Positions 36,107 through 46,365 are shown, numbered from the stretch's first letter. The stretch: DNA of 64,000 nt from Streptococcus equinus ATCC 9812 (GCF_000187265.1 NZ_GL698429.1:414629-478628); one strand, 5' to 3'. Program-made: numbers and translations. The notes: a model not told the origin generated them from the letters alone.

Positions 36107-38101
36107 TTAGCGCTCGATTGCTTTGTAGTATGTTCGACTAGTAAATTTATAGATTAAGAAGTAAACGATAATGAGGCCTAGTATTGTAATACCACTCACA
36201 ATAATCATACTTGAGCCAGTTACACCAAAGAGTAAGAGCATTTGTTTTAACATTGTTAACGCAAAGATAAAGTGCACAATTGCAATTCCAAGTGGCATGA
36301 AGAAAACAAGTAAGGTTTGTGAATTGATAGCTTTTTTCACAGCTTCTTTACTCATACCGACTTCTTGTAAAATCTTGTATGATTTTTTATCTTCGATTCC
36401 TTCTGTTAATTGTTTATAGTAGATGATTAGGGCTGCACCAAGTAAGAAACTAAGCCCAAGTAGGAAGCCTGTAAAGAGGAAGCCTCCAGTAATAGCATAC
36501 ATTTCATTTCTGAAGTTTTCTTTTGTTTCAATAATACCTTGAACTTCTTGATGAACGTCATCGTCAGGCAATACCATATCTTTAGAGATTTGGTTAACTT
36601 CATTTTTTGTCAAATCACCATAGGCAATCAAGTTCTCTTGCATTGGCATACGATGCGCCTCAAAAAGGTTCTCAACTTCTGTTAATTCTGAATCACTACT
36701 AAAGATGATGACACATGGATTATAAGAATTTCCGAATTCTGGGAATGTTGCTGACTTGAAGTTTTTAACATTTTTAAATGTCTTATCAAATAGAGTTAAT
36801 TCCTCAAGCTGACTATCTCCTTTTTGTTTGTAAAAAGCGATTTGACCGTCTTTTAGTATCGGAGTATTATTCCCTAGCGCTCTGAAATCATCTTGTGTTG
36901 TCATATAAACAGATCCAAATGCATTGACATTAGGGTGTTTAACATCATTATCTGTAAGTTTCATTGACTTTCCTGTCGGAACAGAGAAAGCTGCCAAATC
37001 GGATTGATAAGTTAGAAAATCATCATTTGATTTTCCGAGTTTATCACTAACTTGTCTTTTGAGAATATCAGTGAAATCGCCCTCAGTGAGTGTTTTTGAA
37101 TCGTCATTTGAGTTAATGTAATTAGTCAACGTAATCTGTGTTTGTTCAGGGAACAAGGTATCAAGTTGATTTTGTCCACTGACGTACAATGACGTTGTTG
37201 TCGCAATCGCTACAAAAGACATGATGGCAAGTAACGTGATATTAGCAAGACCAACTGCATTTTGTTTCATTCTGAAAATCATTTGTGAAGTTGTTACAAA
37301 ATGTTCAGGCGTGTAAAAATATTTTTTATTTTTGCGACGATGTTTTAGGTACCATGCCATAAAACTAATGTAAAAGAGATAGGTACCAATAATGACTAAA
37401 ACTACTGCGATAAAGAAACGATATACGACTACTAGCGCAGCTATTTTTTCAGAAGTTACTGATAGATAATAACCAGAACCGAGGCAAATAAGGCTGAGTA
37501 ATGCAAAAATGATATTGCCTCGAGGTTCTTTTTCACCTTTTTCTTGGCGTTTAAACAAACTAAGAGGTGATGAACGATGAATGGTGATGAGGTTTACGAT
37601 TTCTAGCAGTACAAAAATTACCGCAAATGCAACGATATTTAGGATAAATGCTACAGGTGATAAAGACAAAATGAGCTTATCATAATGTAACAGGTTGACA
37701 AAGATGAGGTAGAAAAGCTGAGAAAAGATTGCGGACAGCACACTACCTAGTATGATAATAGCAACAAATGACAGAATTAATTCAATCGTTGATACTAAGT
37801 TAACCTGCTTATGATTCATCCCTAAGATGTTATATAGACCAAATTCTTTACTTCTCTGCTTCAGCAAGAAATTGTAACTATAAACTTCCATGATGATTGT
37901 GAAAATCATTAGGACAATAATTGCAAGACCAAGAACGGAATTGCTATACTGCATGTCATCAGAGATTGGACTGTAAAGAATCAATAGTGTAGAACAATCT
38001 AGAATAAATAGTACAATACTTGCTAGTAAGAATGGGGCAAAGATGTTAAATGATTTTTTAAGGTTTGACCAAGCTAATTTAGCATAGAACATCTTACTCA
38101 C
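36107..38101 (-). CDS. BceB-like ABC transporter permease (FtsX-type)
   Basis: A 664-residue permease with about ten membrane segments, two FtsX-like regions, and a large extracytoplasmic part of about 200 residues between helices 7 and 8 (roughly residues 310-525). This is the BceB/MbrB hallmark used for peptide sensing. It begins FYAKLAWSNLKKSFNIFAPF as such permeases do. It overlaps the ATPase gene by eight bases. The likely function is defence against bacitracin-like or lantibiotic peptides and signalling to the kinase; the exact drug is unknown. Confidence 0.88.
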   Translation of the reverse strand: MSKMFYAKLAWSNLKKSFNIFAPFLLASIVLFILDCSTLLILYSPISDDMQYSNSVLGLAIIVLMIFTIIMEVYSYNFLLKQRSKEFGLYNILGMNHKQVNLVSTIELILSFVAIIILGSVLSAIFSQLFYLIFVNLLHYDKLILSLSPVAFILNIVAFAVIFVLLEIVNLITIHRSSPLSLFKRQEKGEKEPRGNIIFALLSLICLGSGYYLSVTSEKIAALVVVYRFFIAVVLVIIGTYLFYISFMAWYLKHRRKNKKYFYTPEHFVTTSQMIFRMKQNAVGLANITLLAIMSFVAIATTTSLYVSGQNQLDTLFPEQTQITLTNYINSNDDSKTLTEGDFTDILKRQVSDKLGKSNDDFLTYQSDLAAFSVPTGKSMKLTDNDVKHPNVNAFGSVYMTTQDDFRALGNNTPILKDGQIAFYKQKGDSQLEELTLFDKTFKNVKNFKSATFPEFGNSYNPCVIIFSSDSELTEVENLFEAHRMPMQENLIAYGDLTKNEVNQISKDMVLPDDDVHQEVQGIIETKENFRNEMYAITGGFLFTGFLLGLSFLLGAALIIYYKQLTEGIEDKKSYKILQEVGMSKEAVKKAINSQTLLVFFMPLGIAIVHFIFALTMLKQMLLLFGVTGSSMIIVSGITILGLIIVYFLIYKFTSRTYYKAIER

Positions 38102-38846
38102 CTCCTAGAAGGGCTGCCATCGCAAGTGAAATGTCTTTACTGAATTCTTGATTGGTTTTATTTCCACGGTAAATTTGGTGGAAAATACGACCGTCTTTGA
38201 TGAACAACACACGTTTGGCATGACTTGCTGCATTTGCTGAGTGAGTTACCATAAGAAGTGCTTGTCCATCGTTATTGATTTCTTCAAAAAGATTTAGAAT
38301 ATCTTCTGAATTTTTGTAATCTAGCGCTGCTGTTGGTTCATCAGCTAAAAGAAGTTGCGCATTGGCTATCAAACTACGAGCAATAGCAACACGTTGTTTT
38401 TGACCACCAGATAGTTCAAATGGACGTTTTTCAAGCAGCTCTTCTATGTGTAATTTAGGAGCGAGTACTGCAATGCGTTTTTCCATTTCTTGATAGTTAA
38501 CACGCCCAAGTACTAAAGGTAAAAAGATATTATCCTTAACAGATAATGTATCCAGCAAATTAAAATCTTGGAAAACAAATCCTAAGTTTTTTAAGCGAAA
38601 GTCGGCTAAGTTACTTTCTTTTATTTTTGTAATTTCTTGACCATTTAGGAAAACTGATCCGTTTGTTGGCTTTTCAAGTGTTGCCAAAATATTTAGTAAG
38701 GTTGTTTTACCTGATCCGGATTCTCCCATGATTGCGATGAATTCTTTTTCATCAACCTTAAAATCAACGTCTTGCAGTGCGCGCGTCGCTTCTTTTGAAA
38801 AGCGCGTGCGAAAAACTTTCTCTAAGTGATTGATTTCTAGTAACAT
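38094..38846 (-). CDS. BceA-like ABC transporter ATPase
   Basis: A 250-residue ATPase of the MacB/LolD/BceA type: Walker A GESGSGKTTLLNILATLEKP, Q-loop FVFQDFNLLDTLSV, signature LSGGQKQRVAIARSLI, Walker B LLLADEPTAALD and the H-loop MVTHSANAASHAKR. AAAGGAG precedes the ATG. Two very small membrane proteins are encoded just upstream in the same direction, so all four genes probably share one transcript. Confidence 0.92.
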   Translation of the reverse strand: MLLEINHLEKVFRTRFSKEATRALQDVDFKVDEKEFIAIMGESGSGKTTLLNILATLEKPTNGSVFLNGQEITKIKESNLADFRLKNLGFVFQDFNLLDTLSVKDNIFLPLVLGRVNYQEMEKRIAVLAPKLHIEELLEKRPFELSGGQKQRVAIARSLIANAQLLLADEPTAALDYKNSEDILNLFEEINNDGQALLMVTHSANAASHAKRVLFIKDGRIFHQIYRGNKTNQEFSKDISLAMAALLGGE

Positions 38847-38864
38847 AATTTCTCCTTTGTTTCA

Positions 38865-39017
38865 TTATATCTTTTTTGTTTTAGTAACTCTACTTCTGCT
38901 TTTATTTTTCAAGTCTTTTTTTGGTGGTCTTCTACCACTCCAGTACCAAAGTGCTAAGCTAGCTAGTCCTCCTACGATGATTGATAGAATTGTTATTAAA
39001 CTATAGCATTCAATCAT
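38865..39017 (-). CDS. Small membrane protein (50 aa) upstream of the Bce-like ATPase
   Basis: A 50-residue frame with ATG at 39017 and AAGGAG eight bases upstream. One hydrophobic segment (SLITILSIIVGGLASLALWY) is followed by a strongly basic tail (GRRPPKKDLKNKSRSR). It ends 18 bases before the ATPase gene. It has no known domain. The strong ribosome site and placement make it a likely real gene that may accompany the transporter. Confidence 0.65.
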   Translation of the reverse strand: MIECYSLITILSIIVGGLASLALWYWSGRRPPKKDLKNKSRSRVTKTKKI

Positions 39018-39032
39018 AATAATCTCCTTCTT

Positions 39033-39152
39033 CTACCTTTTAATGCTAAGTGCATAGAAAATGATATAAATGATGGAACCCAAAAAGAGCAACATAAGCC
39101 AAACAATAAAAGTATTCCATAAAATGATGTGTTTTTTGATACTATCAGCCAT
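39033..39152 (-). CDS. Small membrane protein (39 aa) at the head of the Bce-like operon
   Basis: A 39-residue frame with ATG at 39152 preceded by GGAAGGAG. It has one central hydrophobic helix (LWNTFIVWLMLLFLGSIIYI) with short basic ends. It is the first gene after the TTACA-N4-TGTAA operator and lies 15 bases before the 50-residue frame. It is too short for a family assignment. Confidence 0.65.
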   Translation of the reverse strand: MADSIKKHIILWNTFIVWLMLLFLGSIIYIIFYALSIKR

Positions 39153-39229
39153 ACTGCTACTCCTTCCTTCTTGACATCTTTATTTTATCGAAAACAAAGG
39201 CTCTTATTCTTACACTTTCAGGGAGAAAA

Positions 39230-39245
39230 CTTACAAAAATGTAAG
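39230..39245 (-). promoter_or_regulatory. BceR-type operator
   Basis: CTTACAAAAATGTAAG is a perfect inverted repeat in its arms and fits the TnACA-N4-TGTAA binding motif known for BceR-like regulators. It lies about 80 bases upstream of the first small gene of the transporter operon. Confidence 0.75.
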
Positions 39246-39248
39246 AAA

Positions 39249-39277
39249 AAGTCCAAGACTTTAATAGTCCTGGACTT
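39249..39277 (-). terminator. Intrinsic terminator of the TIM-barrel gene
   Basis: AAGTCCAGGACT / AGTCTTGGACTT around five bases, followed by T5 on the minus strand. Confidence 0.8.
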
Positions 39278-39278
39278 G

Positions 39279-40103
39279 TCATTGTAGCTGACTAGCGATT
39301 TTTTTGAGGTAGTCGTGACTTTCTAGTTGCTCAACTGGGTTTGTCAGATCTTTTAGATTAATTTCATATATGCTACTTGCCTTTTCATTAAAGAATGGCA
39401 GAGCTTTCGCCCAATCAACTTTTCCATGCCCGAGCGTCAAGCTGTCATGTGTTTTTCCAAATGAATCTACTAAATGATAATGAACAATGTTATTTTTCAA
39501 GACTTTTAGAGATTCTTGCAGGGCTTTGTTGTCACCACGAAGAAAGATAAAGGCATGAGAAATATCATAAGCAAGTTGATAGCCCTTTTTAGCAATAATT
39601 TGGTCTAATTCTGGATTACCATATGAATATAGTATTGAAATACCATTTTCAAAAATAATACGACCATGCCCAATCTTGCAAAGATAATCCATGCGAGAAA
39701 ATAAGTACTCTCTTGCTTTTTCAATGCTTTTAAACGGTTCTAACAAATCTTTTTCTCGAAGTTCGTATGAACCATGAATTAAAACTTTACAATCATATTT
39801 TTCAGCGATTTCTAACAATTTTTCTGTTGAAAAATCAATAAAATCAACTAATTCAGTGTTATTTGAAGGGTGTGCGACAAGTTCTAAAAAGCGTCCATGA
39901 TATTTCATAGGATGATGAAGTACGATGGTTTTAACACCAGACTTTCTTACGGTTTGAACAGCATTTTCAAGTTGTTTAAGCCCTTCAGGCGTAAAATCAT
40001 TTTCACTTGTGAAAAATTCAAAAACATCTGGCTGATATTTCAAACGTGTCATCATTTGCTCTGGATTGCAACTTGCTTTTAGTCCCAATTGAATTGGAAA
40101 CAT
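39279..40103 (-). CDS. TIM-barrel protein, sugar phosphate isomerase/endonuclease IV-like
   Basis: A 274-residue protein with the xylose-isomerase-like/AP endonuclease 2 barrel pattern: IVLHHPMKYHGRFLELV, CKVLIHGSYELREKD, RIIFENGISILYS, YQLAYDISHAFIFL, NNIVHYHLVDSFGKTHDSLT, LGHGKVDWAKALPFF. The His, Glu and Asp residues at the strand ends would bind metal. The substrate is unknown. AGAGGAGG precedes the ATG. It lies 27 bases downstream of trmFO and may be co-transcribed. Confidence 0.8.
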   Translation of the reverse strand: MFPIQLGLKASCNPEQMMTRLKYQPDVFEFFTSENDFTPEGLKQLENAVQTVRKSGVKTIVLHHPMKYHGRFLELVAHPSNNTELVDFIDFSTEKLLEIAEKYDCKVLIHGSYELREKDLLEPFKSIEKAREYLFSRMDYLCKIGHGRIIFENGISILYSYGNPELDQIIAKKGYQLAYDISHAFIFLRGDNKALQESLKVLKNNIVHYHLVDSFGKTHDSLTLGHGKVDWAKALPFFNEKASSIYEINLKDLTNPVEQLESHDYLKKIASQLQ

Positions 40104-40130
40104 TGTGCACCTCCTCTTTGATTACTAGGT

Positions 40131-41468
40131 TTAAACGTTAAGGTATTCTTCTAAGTCTTTCAAAGCACGTTCAGCAACTTTTTCGTAACGTTCTTTTTTA
40201 TCACGGATACGTGGTCCTTCAAGCTCTTTAACGATTCCAAAGTTAACGTTCATTGGTTGGAAATGTTTGCTTTCAGCATGAGTGATGTAGTGAGGCAATG
40301 CACCGATAGCTGTTGTTTGAGGGAAGATAACTGGTTCTTCACCCTTGAAACGACGCACAGCATTGATACCAGCTACAAGACCTGAGGCAGCAGATTCTAC
40401 ATAACCTTCAACACCTGTCATTTGTCCAGCGAAGAAAAGATTTGGATTTTGACGTGTAGCAAATGTTTCTGTCAAAAGATTTGGAGAATCCATGTATGAG
40501 TTACGGTGCATAACGCCGTAACGAACAAATTCAGCATTTTCTAGACCTGGAATCATGCGGAAAACACGTTTTTGTTCACCCCATTTGAGGTGTGTTTGGA
40601 AACCAACGATATTAAATAGGCTACCAGCAGCGTTATCTTGGCGTAGTTGAACAACGGCATATGGTGTTTTAAATTCACCGTCACGTGGACCTTTGTAGTC
40701 ATCTGGATATTCGAGCCCAACTGGTTTCATAGGGCCATAAAGCATTGTTTTGATGCCGCGTTTAGCCATCACTTCAATTGGCATACAACCTTCGAAGTAT
40801 TTTTCTTTTTCAAATGAATTTAGCGGAGCTTCTTCAGCATTGACAAGAGCTTCGTGGAAAGCCATGAATTCTTCTTTTGTCATTGGGCAGTTAAGGTAAG
40901 CAGCTTCCCCTTTGTCATAACGTGATTTAAGGTAAACTTTATCCATGTCGATAGAACTTTTATCAACAATTGGTGCTGCCGCATCGTAGAAATAGAAGCC
41001 ATCGCCGCCGTTTAATTCGTGGATTTTTGCAGCCAAGGCATCTGAAGTAAGTGGACCACTGGCGATGACTGTGATAGCATCGTCGGGGATTTCAGTGATT
41101 TCTTCACGGATAACTTCGATAAGTGGGTGGTTTGTAACTTCATCAGTTACCATTTGTGAAAATCCGTCACGGTCGACAGCAAGAGCACCACCAGCAGGCA
41201 CACGGGTGCTTTCAGCAGCTTTCATGATAACAGAATCCAAGCGACGCATTTCTTCTTTCAAAAGACCAACAGCATTTGTTAAACTGTCACCACGAAGTGA
41301 ATTTGAGCAGACAAGTTCAGCGAATTTATCAGTTTTATGCTGAGGAGTTGGTTTAACGCCACGCATTTCGTAAAGTTTAACTGGAATACCACGCTTAGCG
41401 ATCTGATAAGCGGCTTCAGAACCAGCTAAACCAGCTCCAATAACGTTAATGTATGATGATTGAGACAA
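40131..41468 (-). CDS. trmFO: TrmFO, folate-dependent tRNA (uracil-54-C5)-methyltransferase
   Basis: A 445-residue FAD protein (formerly Gid). The N-terminal dinucleotide-binding motif is [20 protein letters not shown], followed by [20 protein letters not shown] typical of the family, and a C-terminal [20 protein letters not shown]. It makes ribothymidine at position 54 of tRNA using methylene-tetrahydrofolate. In streptococci it is commonly near topA, as here. GGAGGTATTAG precedes the ATG. Confidence 0.96.
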   Translation of the reverse strand: MSQSSYINVIGAGLAGSEAAYQIAKRGIPVKLYEMRGVKPTPQHKTDKFAELVCSNSLRGDSLTNAVGLLKEEMRRLDSVIMKAAESTRVPAGGALAVDRDGFSQMVTDEVTNHPLIEVIREEITEIPDDAITVIASGPLTSDALAAKIHELNGGDGFYFYDAAAPIVDKSSIDMDKVYLKSRYDKGEAAYLNCPMTKEEFMAFHEALVNAEEAPLNSFEKEKYFEGCMPIEVMAKRGIKTMLYGPMKPVGLEYPDDYKGPRDGEFKTPYAVVQLRQDNAAGSLFNIVGFQTHLKWGEQKRVFRMIPGLENAEFVRYGVMHRNSYMDSPNLLTETFATRQNPNLFFAGQMTGVEGYVESAASGLVAGINAVRRFKGEEPVIFPQTTAIGALPHYITHAESKHFQPMNVNFGIVKELEGPRIRDKKERYEKVAERALKDLEEYLNV

Positions 41469-41667
41469 TATACTAATACCTCCAAAACGACGCCAAAATG
41501 GCTAACTAAGCCAATCTAACATCGCTTCCAGACACGGGGATTTCCCATATCTGAATCTTTCTATTTTTAATACTTGACTATCATAACATAAAATCATTGA
41601 AATACAAACAAATATTTAAAATGTAAAACATAATTAAAGTTATGTAAAAAAGGCTAAAACAAACAAA

Positions 41668-42376
41668 TCAAGTAGCCAGCAAAACACTTAAAATACTAAA
41701 TAGTAATCCAATCAAATAATATTCTGCAAATGTTGGACTTTCTGAAATTTTGTTATAACGTACAATAGATTTTGCTGTAAAAACTAAGCCTATTGAGGCG
41801 AATTGATTAAAAATGATACAAATACTCATTACAATTCGTTCTAATAGTCCGATAGTAGCTCCTGCTCCTGGAATAGTATCCATTTTTTGATTGTCTTTTG
41901 GCTGATATTTTTGGAAGAAAATCTTAAAAAAGACATTAGTAGGTTTTGTAATCAATACAAGAAACAAAATCATATTGAGCATCTGTCCTATTTGTTCACT
42001 CGCTATGAGATTTACCACAGGGTTATTTTTCACTAGAAAAAGAATAATTGCTATATGAAGCATCTGGTCCAAAAGAAAAGTTACCATATTGCTTAAGCGT
42101 AACCAGTTAGAGATATAAGATTTGCCAAAATCAATAAGAGCATGACTAAAGAGAATAATCAAGCTAATCATCCAGAGGTTTGGTAAAAAAACAAGTCACA
42201 AGAATTAGCGGGAACGCAACGCCAAATAAGTGAATCATTAGATATTTCCTACCCGTATTTTTACGGTCTGCGACAGTTTGATTTTGAAGTTGAAAATCCG
42301 ATAAAAAGTGACAAATCAATAGTAAAGTCAGTGTAGGATTTTGGATTAAATAGTGTGAAAGTCCTGTAATTGGCAT
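41668..42376 (-). pseudogene. satE: SatE-like DUF3307 membrane protein, frameshifted
   Basis: ATG 42376 follows GAGGAGCTAG. The first frame gives PITGLSHYLIQNPTLTLLLI, then CHFLSDFQLQNQTVADRKN, the DUF3307 start, and ends at 42164. The second frame carries the rest: MISLIILFSHALIDFGKSYI, then IPGAGATIGLLERIVMSICI and SIVRYNKISESPTFAEYYLI. A net one-base change near a T7 run at 42186 separates them. The end is related to the truncated frame after ffh. It is possible, but less likely, that two overlapping genes are expressed. Confidence 0.7.
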
Positions 42377-42390
42377 TAATCTAGCTCCTC

Positions 42391-43040
42391 TCAGATGTGT
42401 TTTAGTGCCTGTAGTGCAGTATTTCGAGCACATAAGTATATTTTGATGTTGCTGCTTTTTAAGCGTTTTGAAAGAGCGCTAGTTGATAATTCTAGACGTT
42501 TTGCTAATTGTTTTTGGTCAAAGTGCTCATCATATATTCCCATACTTAGAAGTTCTTTTAAAACCATTTCCTGACTTGATCGCCAGTCAGATTTGATAGC
42601 TTCGCTGCTTGCAATTAAGGTGTTGATGATACTAATTTTCTCTTCGTTGTCAGAATAAACAGCGATTTGTGTGTTACCGTAGTCATTTTTTTGGTGAATA
42701 TAATTAATTGCTTTTCTAGCATGCCAGTAAGCTGGACCATCGGCACCAATACTTAGTTCTGGGTTGATGTCTGTTAAAATTTTTCCTAAACCAATTCCAA
42801 AACGCACTTGATAAGGCTGCATAGCTAGATTAATACGGTCAATGATTTGAAATAGTGGAGCATCAAGGCTAAGTAATCCTTGAAATTCATCACCAAGTGT
42901 AATAGAGAATTTGGATACTAAAACGGCTTGATATTCATTATTTAAATCATTTAAGCAAGTTTCTAACGTTTTTTGAACTTGATAGCAGTTATTAATTTTT
43001 TTGAATCAATAATATCGCCAATTACTGCAAAATAATTCAT
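42391..43040 (-). pseudogene. satD: SatD-family regulator, frameshifted near the start
   Basis: ATG 43040 after AGAGAGGTG gives MNYFAVIGDIIDSKK and then loses frame in an A7 run near 43000. With one A restored it continues KTLETCLNDLNNEYQAVLVS, SITLGDEFQGLLSLDAPLFQ, and reaches the intact frame QPYQVRFGIGLGKILTDINP. The C-terminal part (FDQKQLAKRLELSTSALSKR) is a helix-turn-helix, so SatD proteins may bind DNA. Three palindromes precede it. It lies 14 bases before satE. A homopolymer error is a real possibility. Confidence 0.7.
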
Positions 43041-43058
43041 AGGGCACCTCTCTTATAG

Positions 43059-43129
43059 GTCTATTATAATAGACTTATCAAAAAAGTCTGTTATAACGGA
43101 AATTTTTCAAAAAGTGCATTATAATGACA
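43059..43129 (-). promoter_or_regulatory. Three regularly spaced palindromic operators over the satD promoter
   Basis: GTCTATTATAATAGAC (43059-43074) is a perfect palindrome. GTCTGTTATAACGGAA (43086) and GTGCATTATAATGACA (43114) are imperfect copies, spaced 27 and 28 bases apart. Each contains a TATAAT- or TATAAC-like core, so the first overlaps a -10 box about 20 bases before the satD start. Autorepression by SatD is the simplest reading (inference). Confidence 0.6.
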
Positions 43130-43143
43130 ACAAAAATGCATAG

Positions 43144-43172
43144 AAAAACCTTGCAAAAGGAATTGCAAGGTT
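43144..43172 (-). terminator. Intrinsic terminator of topA
   Basis: Perfect ten-base arms AACCTTGCAA / TTGCAAGGTT around six bases, with T-rich flank on the minus strand. Confidence 0.85.
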
Positions 43173-43179
43173 GATTGTT

Positions 43180-45318
43180 TTATTTAACTTTTGCTTCTTC
43201 GTAGTCGCATTCTTCATTGCTGCAGACGACTTGTTTACCGCCGCCACGGATTTTCTTCTCAACAAGGAATTGACCACATTTTGGACAAGAACGTCCGACA
43301 GGTTTGTCCCATGAAGTGAATTCACATTCTGGGTATTTGTCACAACCATAGAAGATACGGTTACGTTTTGTTTTGCGTTCGATAACTTGACCTTCACCAC
43401 AAGTTGGACAAGTAACACCAATCTCTTTCGTGATAGCTTTCGTGTTGTGACACTCAGGGAAATTACTACAAGCGTAGAATTTTCCGTAGCGCCCAAGTTT
43501 AATAACCATTGGATGTCCGCAAACATCGCAATCAAAACCAGCTGGTTCATCTTTGATTTGAATTTTTTCGATTTCTGTTTCGGCTTTTGCTAGTTCTTTT
43601 TCAAATGGTTTATAGAAAGCGTCAATAACTTTTTGCCATTGTTCTTTACCTTCTTCGACTTCATCAAGCTTACCTTCCATATCGGCTGTAAATTTGACAT
43701 CAACGATATCAGGGAAGAATTCAACGATTAGATTATTGACAATTTCACCGAGTTCAGTTGGCTCAAAACGTTTTGAAACCAAGCGAACATAGTAACGTCT
43801 TTGGATGACATCAAGTGTTGGCGCGTATGTTGATGGACGACCGACTCCATTTTCTTCCAATGTTTTGATAAGAGTTGCTTCAGAATAACGTGCTGGTGGC
43901 TGAGTGAAGTGTTGTTCGGGATTTGTAGAAACTTTCTTAACAACATCACCTTCAACCATATCAGGTAGCATTTTATTTTTATCTGAGTCATTGTAAACGG
44001 CTAAATAACCGTCAAATTTGACTTTACTACCATTTGCTGTAAAGCTTACACCATTTTGTTCTAAATTAACTTTCATGGTATCAAAGACAGCTGCAGTCAT
44101 TTGACTTGCAACAAATCGATTCCAAATCAGTGTGTAAAGTTTTAATTGGTCTTTATCTAGGTGTTTGGCAATTGATTCTGGTGTCAAATTAACATTTGAA
44201 GGACGAATTGCTTCGTGGGCGTCTTGTGCACCAGATGCATTTTTCACGCGGCTACCGTGCTTAGAATAGTTTTCGCCGAAACGTTCAGTAATAAAGCTTG
44301 CAGCATCATTTTGGGCGACAGGACTGATACGTGTAGAGTCAGTACGCATGTAAGTAATCAAACCTTGTGTACCACTCTTACCGAGGCTGATACCTTCATA
44401 TAATTGTTGAGCGACCATCATTGTCTTACGTGTACGGAAGTTGATTTTGTTAGCAGCATCTTGTTGAAGAGATGATGTTGTATATGGAAGTGGTGCATTA
44501 CGACGACGTTCTTTCTTTTCAACTTTGGCTACATTAAACTCATCACTAGTAAGTCGGGCAAGAACTTTTTGAACATCTTCGTTAGTATTAAGTTTTAATT
44601 TTTTGCCGTCAATGCCATAAAAAGCAGCTTGGAATTTTTTAGTACCTTTTTTGAAGAATCCATCAATTGTCCAGTATTCTTCAGGTTTAAAGGCTTTGAT
44701 TTCATTTTCACGGTCAATAATTAATTTCAGTGCTACAGATTGTACACGACCAGCAGAAAGACCTTTTTTAACTTTTTTCCAAAGCAGTGGTGAAATAGAA
44801 TAACCCACAATACGGTCTAGTACACGACGTGCTTGTTGAGCATCTACCAAGTCCATATCGATTTGACGTGGTTCGACAAAGGCATTTTTGACAGCATCTT
44901 TTGTAATTTCATTGAAAACAACACGGTTTTTGTCGTTTTCATCAAGACCTAAAATATGTGCCAAATGCCATGAAATAGCTTCTCCTTCGCGGTCCGGGTC
45001 ACTTGCAAGATATACTTTTTTAGATTTTTTAGCTTCTTTTTTCAAATCATTAATCAAAGGACCTTTACCACGAATATTGATGTATTGAGGTTCATAGTTG
45101 TTCTCAAAATCAATAGACATGCTAGATTTTTTCAAATCGCGGATATGACCAACTGAAGCGACAACTTTATAGTTGCGTCCTAGATATTTCTCAATTGTTT
45201 TTGCTTTAGCTGGTGATTCCACAATAACCAAGTTTTTCTTGGCAGCTGTTTTTTTCTTTGTTGTTTTTTTACTAGTTTTTTTAACAGCTGTTTGGGCTTT
45301 TGTAGTAGTCGTTGCCAT
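43180..45318 (-). CDS. topA: DNA topoisomerase I
   Basis: A 712-residue type IA topoisomerase. A Lys/Thr/Ala-rich N-terminal extension of ~28 residues precedes the TOPRIM domain ([20 protein letters not shown], and [14 protein letters not shown] with the Mg-binding acids). The active-site Tyr is in [14 protein letters not shown]. Three C-terminal zinc ribbons follow: CDVCGHP...CSNFPEC, CPTCGEG...CDKYPEC and CPKCGQF...CSNEEC. It removes negative supercoils. The order topA-dprA on one strand is conserved in streptococci. Confidence 0.97.
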   Translation of the reverse strand: MATTTTKAQTAVKKTSKKTTKKKTAAKKNLVIVESPAKAKTIEKYLGRNYKVVASVGHIRDLKKSSMSIDFENNYEPQYINIRGKGPLINDLKKEAKKSKKVYLASDPDREGEAISWHLAHILGLDENDKNRVVFNEITKDAVKNAFVEPRQIDMDLVDAQQARRVLDRIVGYSISPLLWKKVKKGLSAGRVQSVALKLIIDRENEIKAFKPEEYWTIDGFFKKGTKKFQAAFYGIDGKKLKLNTNEDVQKVLARLTSDEFNVAKVEKKERRRNAPLPYTTSSLQQDAANKINFRTRKTMMVAQQLYEGISLGKSGTQGLITYMRTDSTRISPVAQNDAASFITERFGENYSKHGSRVKNASGAQDAHEAIRPSNVNLTPESIAKHLDKDQLKLYTLIWNRFVASQMTAAVFDTMKVNLEQNGVSFTANGSKVKFDGYLAVYNDSDKNKMLPDMVEGDVVKKVSTNPEQHFTQPPARYSEATLIKTLEENGVGRPSTYAPTLDVIQRRYYVRLVSKRFEPTELGEIVNNLIVEFFPDIVDVKFTADMEGKLDEVEEGKEQWQKVIDAFYKPFEKELAKAETEIEKIQIKDEPAGFDCDVCGHPMVIKLGRYGKFYACSNFPECHNTKAITKEIGVTCPTCGEGQVIERKTKRNRIFYGCDKYPECEFTSWDKPVGRSCPKCGQFLVEKKIRGGGKQVVCSNEECDYEEAKVK

Positions 45319-45492
45319 AAGCTCACTTCCTATCAGTAATAAACTTATAACATGATACCCCGCTTTTTAAAAACTGTCAATAAAAAAGTTATATTTAATA
45401 GAAAAGATTTTGAAAAAATTGAAGAAAAAAATGCTCCCAACCTTTGCTATGACAGCATTTAGCTAATTATCTGAAAAATCCATATTTGTCTA

Positions 45493-45517
45493 CAAAAAAG
45501 CACCGAATAAGGTGCTT
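45493..45517 (-). terminator. Intrinsic terminator of dprA
   Basis: AAGCACC / GGTGCTT around six bases, followed by T on the minus strand. Confidence 0.75.
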
Positions 45518-45522
45518 AATAA

Positions 45523-46365
45523 TTATAATTGGTATTCTGAGAGGACATCCATGCCTGATGTAATGCATTTTGCACCTTCCTTTATCAGGTGATGGCAACC
45601 GTCGGATTTTCCATCCAAGATATTTCCTGGAATTGCAAAAACATCTCGTCCTTCTTCCAGCGCTCTCTCACAAGTAATTAAACTACCTGAACGCATTTTT
45701 GCTTCTGCTACAATAACACCTTGAGACAATCCCGCAATGATGCGATTGCGTTCTGGAAAGTGGAATTTTAGTGGAGCCTCTCCTACTGCATACTCACTTA
45801 GAATTAGGTGATTTTTACCTAGATATTCTTGCAATAGCTTGTTTTCTTTAGGGTAATGAACATCTAATCCACAGCCGATAACAGCTATAGTTGCTCCGCC
45901 ATTTTTTAACGCTGAAATGTGTGCACTTGTGTCAATTCCACGCGCCAACCCGCTAACAATAACAAACTGATTTCCGAGTTCACTAACAATCTTTTGAACA
46001 GATTTTGTTCCTGTTTGAGAGGCTGTCCTCGCTCCTACTACTGCCATTTTCAGACGTTTAAGCAACTCTACGTTGCCTTGGTAAAAGAGCAAAACAGGTG
46101 GATTATAGCAATTCTTCAATTCTATTGGATATTCATCGTCTAGTATTGAAATACTAGGATACTGATTAAAAATTAGGCGCAATGATTTACTATCAAGAGA
46201 TTTGTATTTTTCCATGAAAAGAATTGGATTCTTACACTTTGAAGCTACAGCCATATCTCGCAAGGACAAAGATTTTTCTTGTTTACTCTGATAATCTAAA
46301 AGGGCTAAAATATTAAGATTAGTCAGTCCTGCTTGTTTTAATTTAAATAATTCAAAATTGTTCAT
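45523..46365 (-). CDS. dprA: DprA, DNA-processing protein of natural transformation
   Basis: ATG 46365 follows GAGGT; the longer frame from 46377 includes the ribosome site. The product has 280 residues. The Rossmann-like core is clear: MAVVGARTASQTGTKSVQKI, VIVSGLARGIDTSAH, TIAVIGCGLDVHYPKEN, HFPERNRIIAGLSQGVIVAE, SGSLITCERALEEGRDVFAI. DprA loads RecA on incoming single strands and, in pneumococcus, turns off ComE. A ComX-type box precedes it, which suggests competence control. Confidence 0.95.
   Translation of the reverse strand: MNNFELFKLKQAGLTNLNILALLDYQSKQEKSLSLRDMAVASKCKNPILFMEKYKSLDSKSLRLIFNQYPSISILDDEYPIELKNCYNPPVLLFYQGNVELLKRLKMAVVGARTASQTGTKSVQKIVSELGNQFVIVSGLARGIDTSAHISALKNGGATIAVIGCGLDVHYPKENKLLQEYLGKNHLILSEYAVGEAPLKFHFPERNRIIAGLSQGVIVAEAKMRSGSLITCERALEEGRDVFAIPGNILDGKSDGCHHLIKEGAKCITSGMDVLSEYQL

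Noticed and set aside
43119-43550. 143-codon minus-strand frame overlapping topA
   Set aside because: It lies within the topA coding strand in another frame, across the zinc-ribbon region and terminator.
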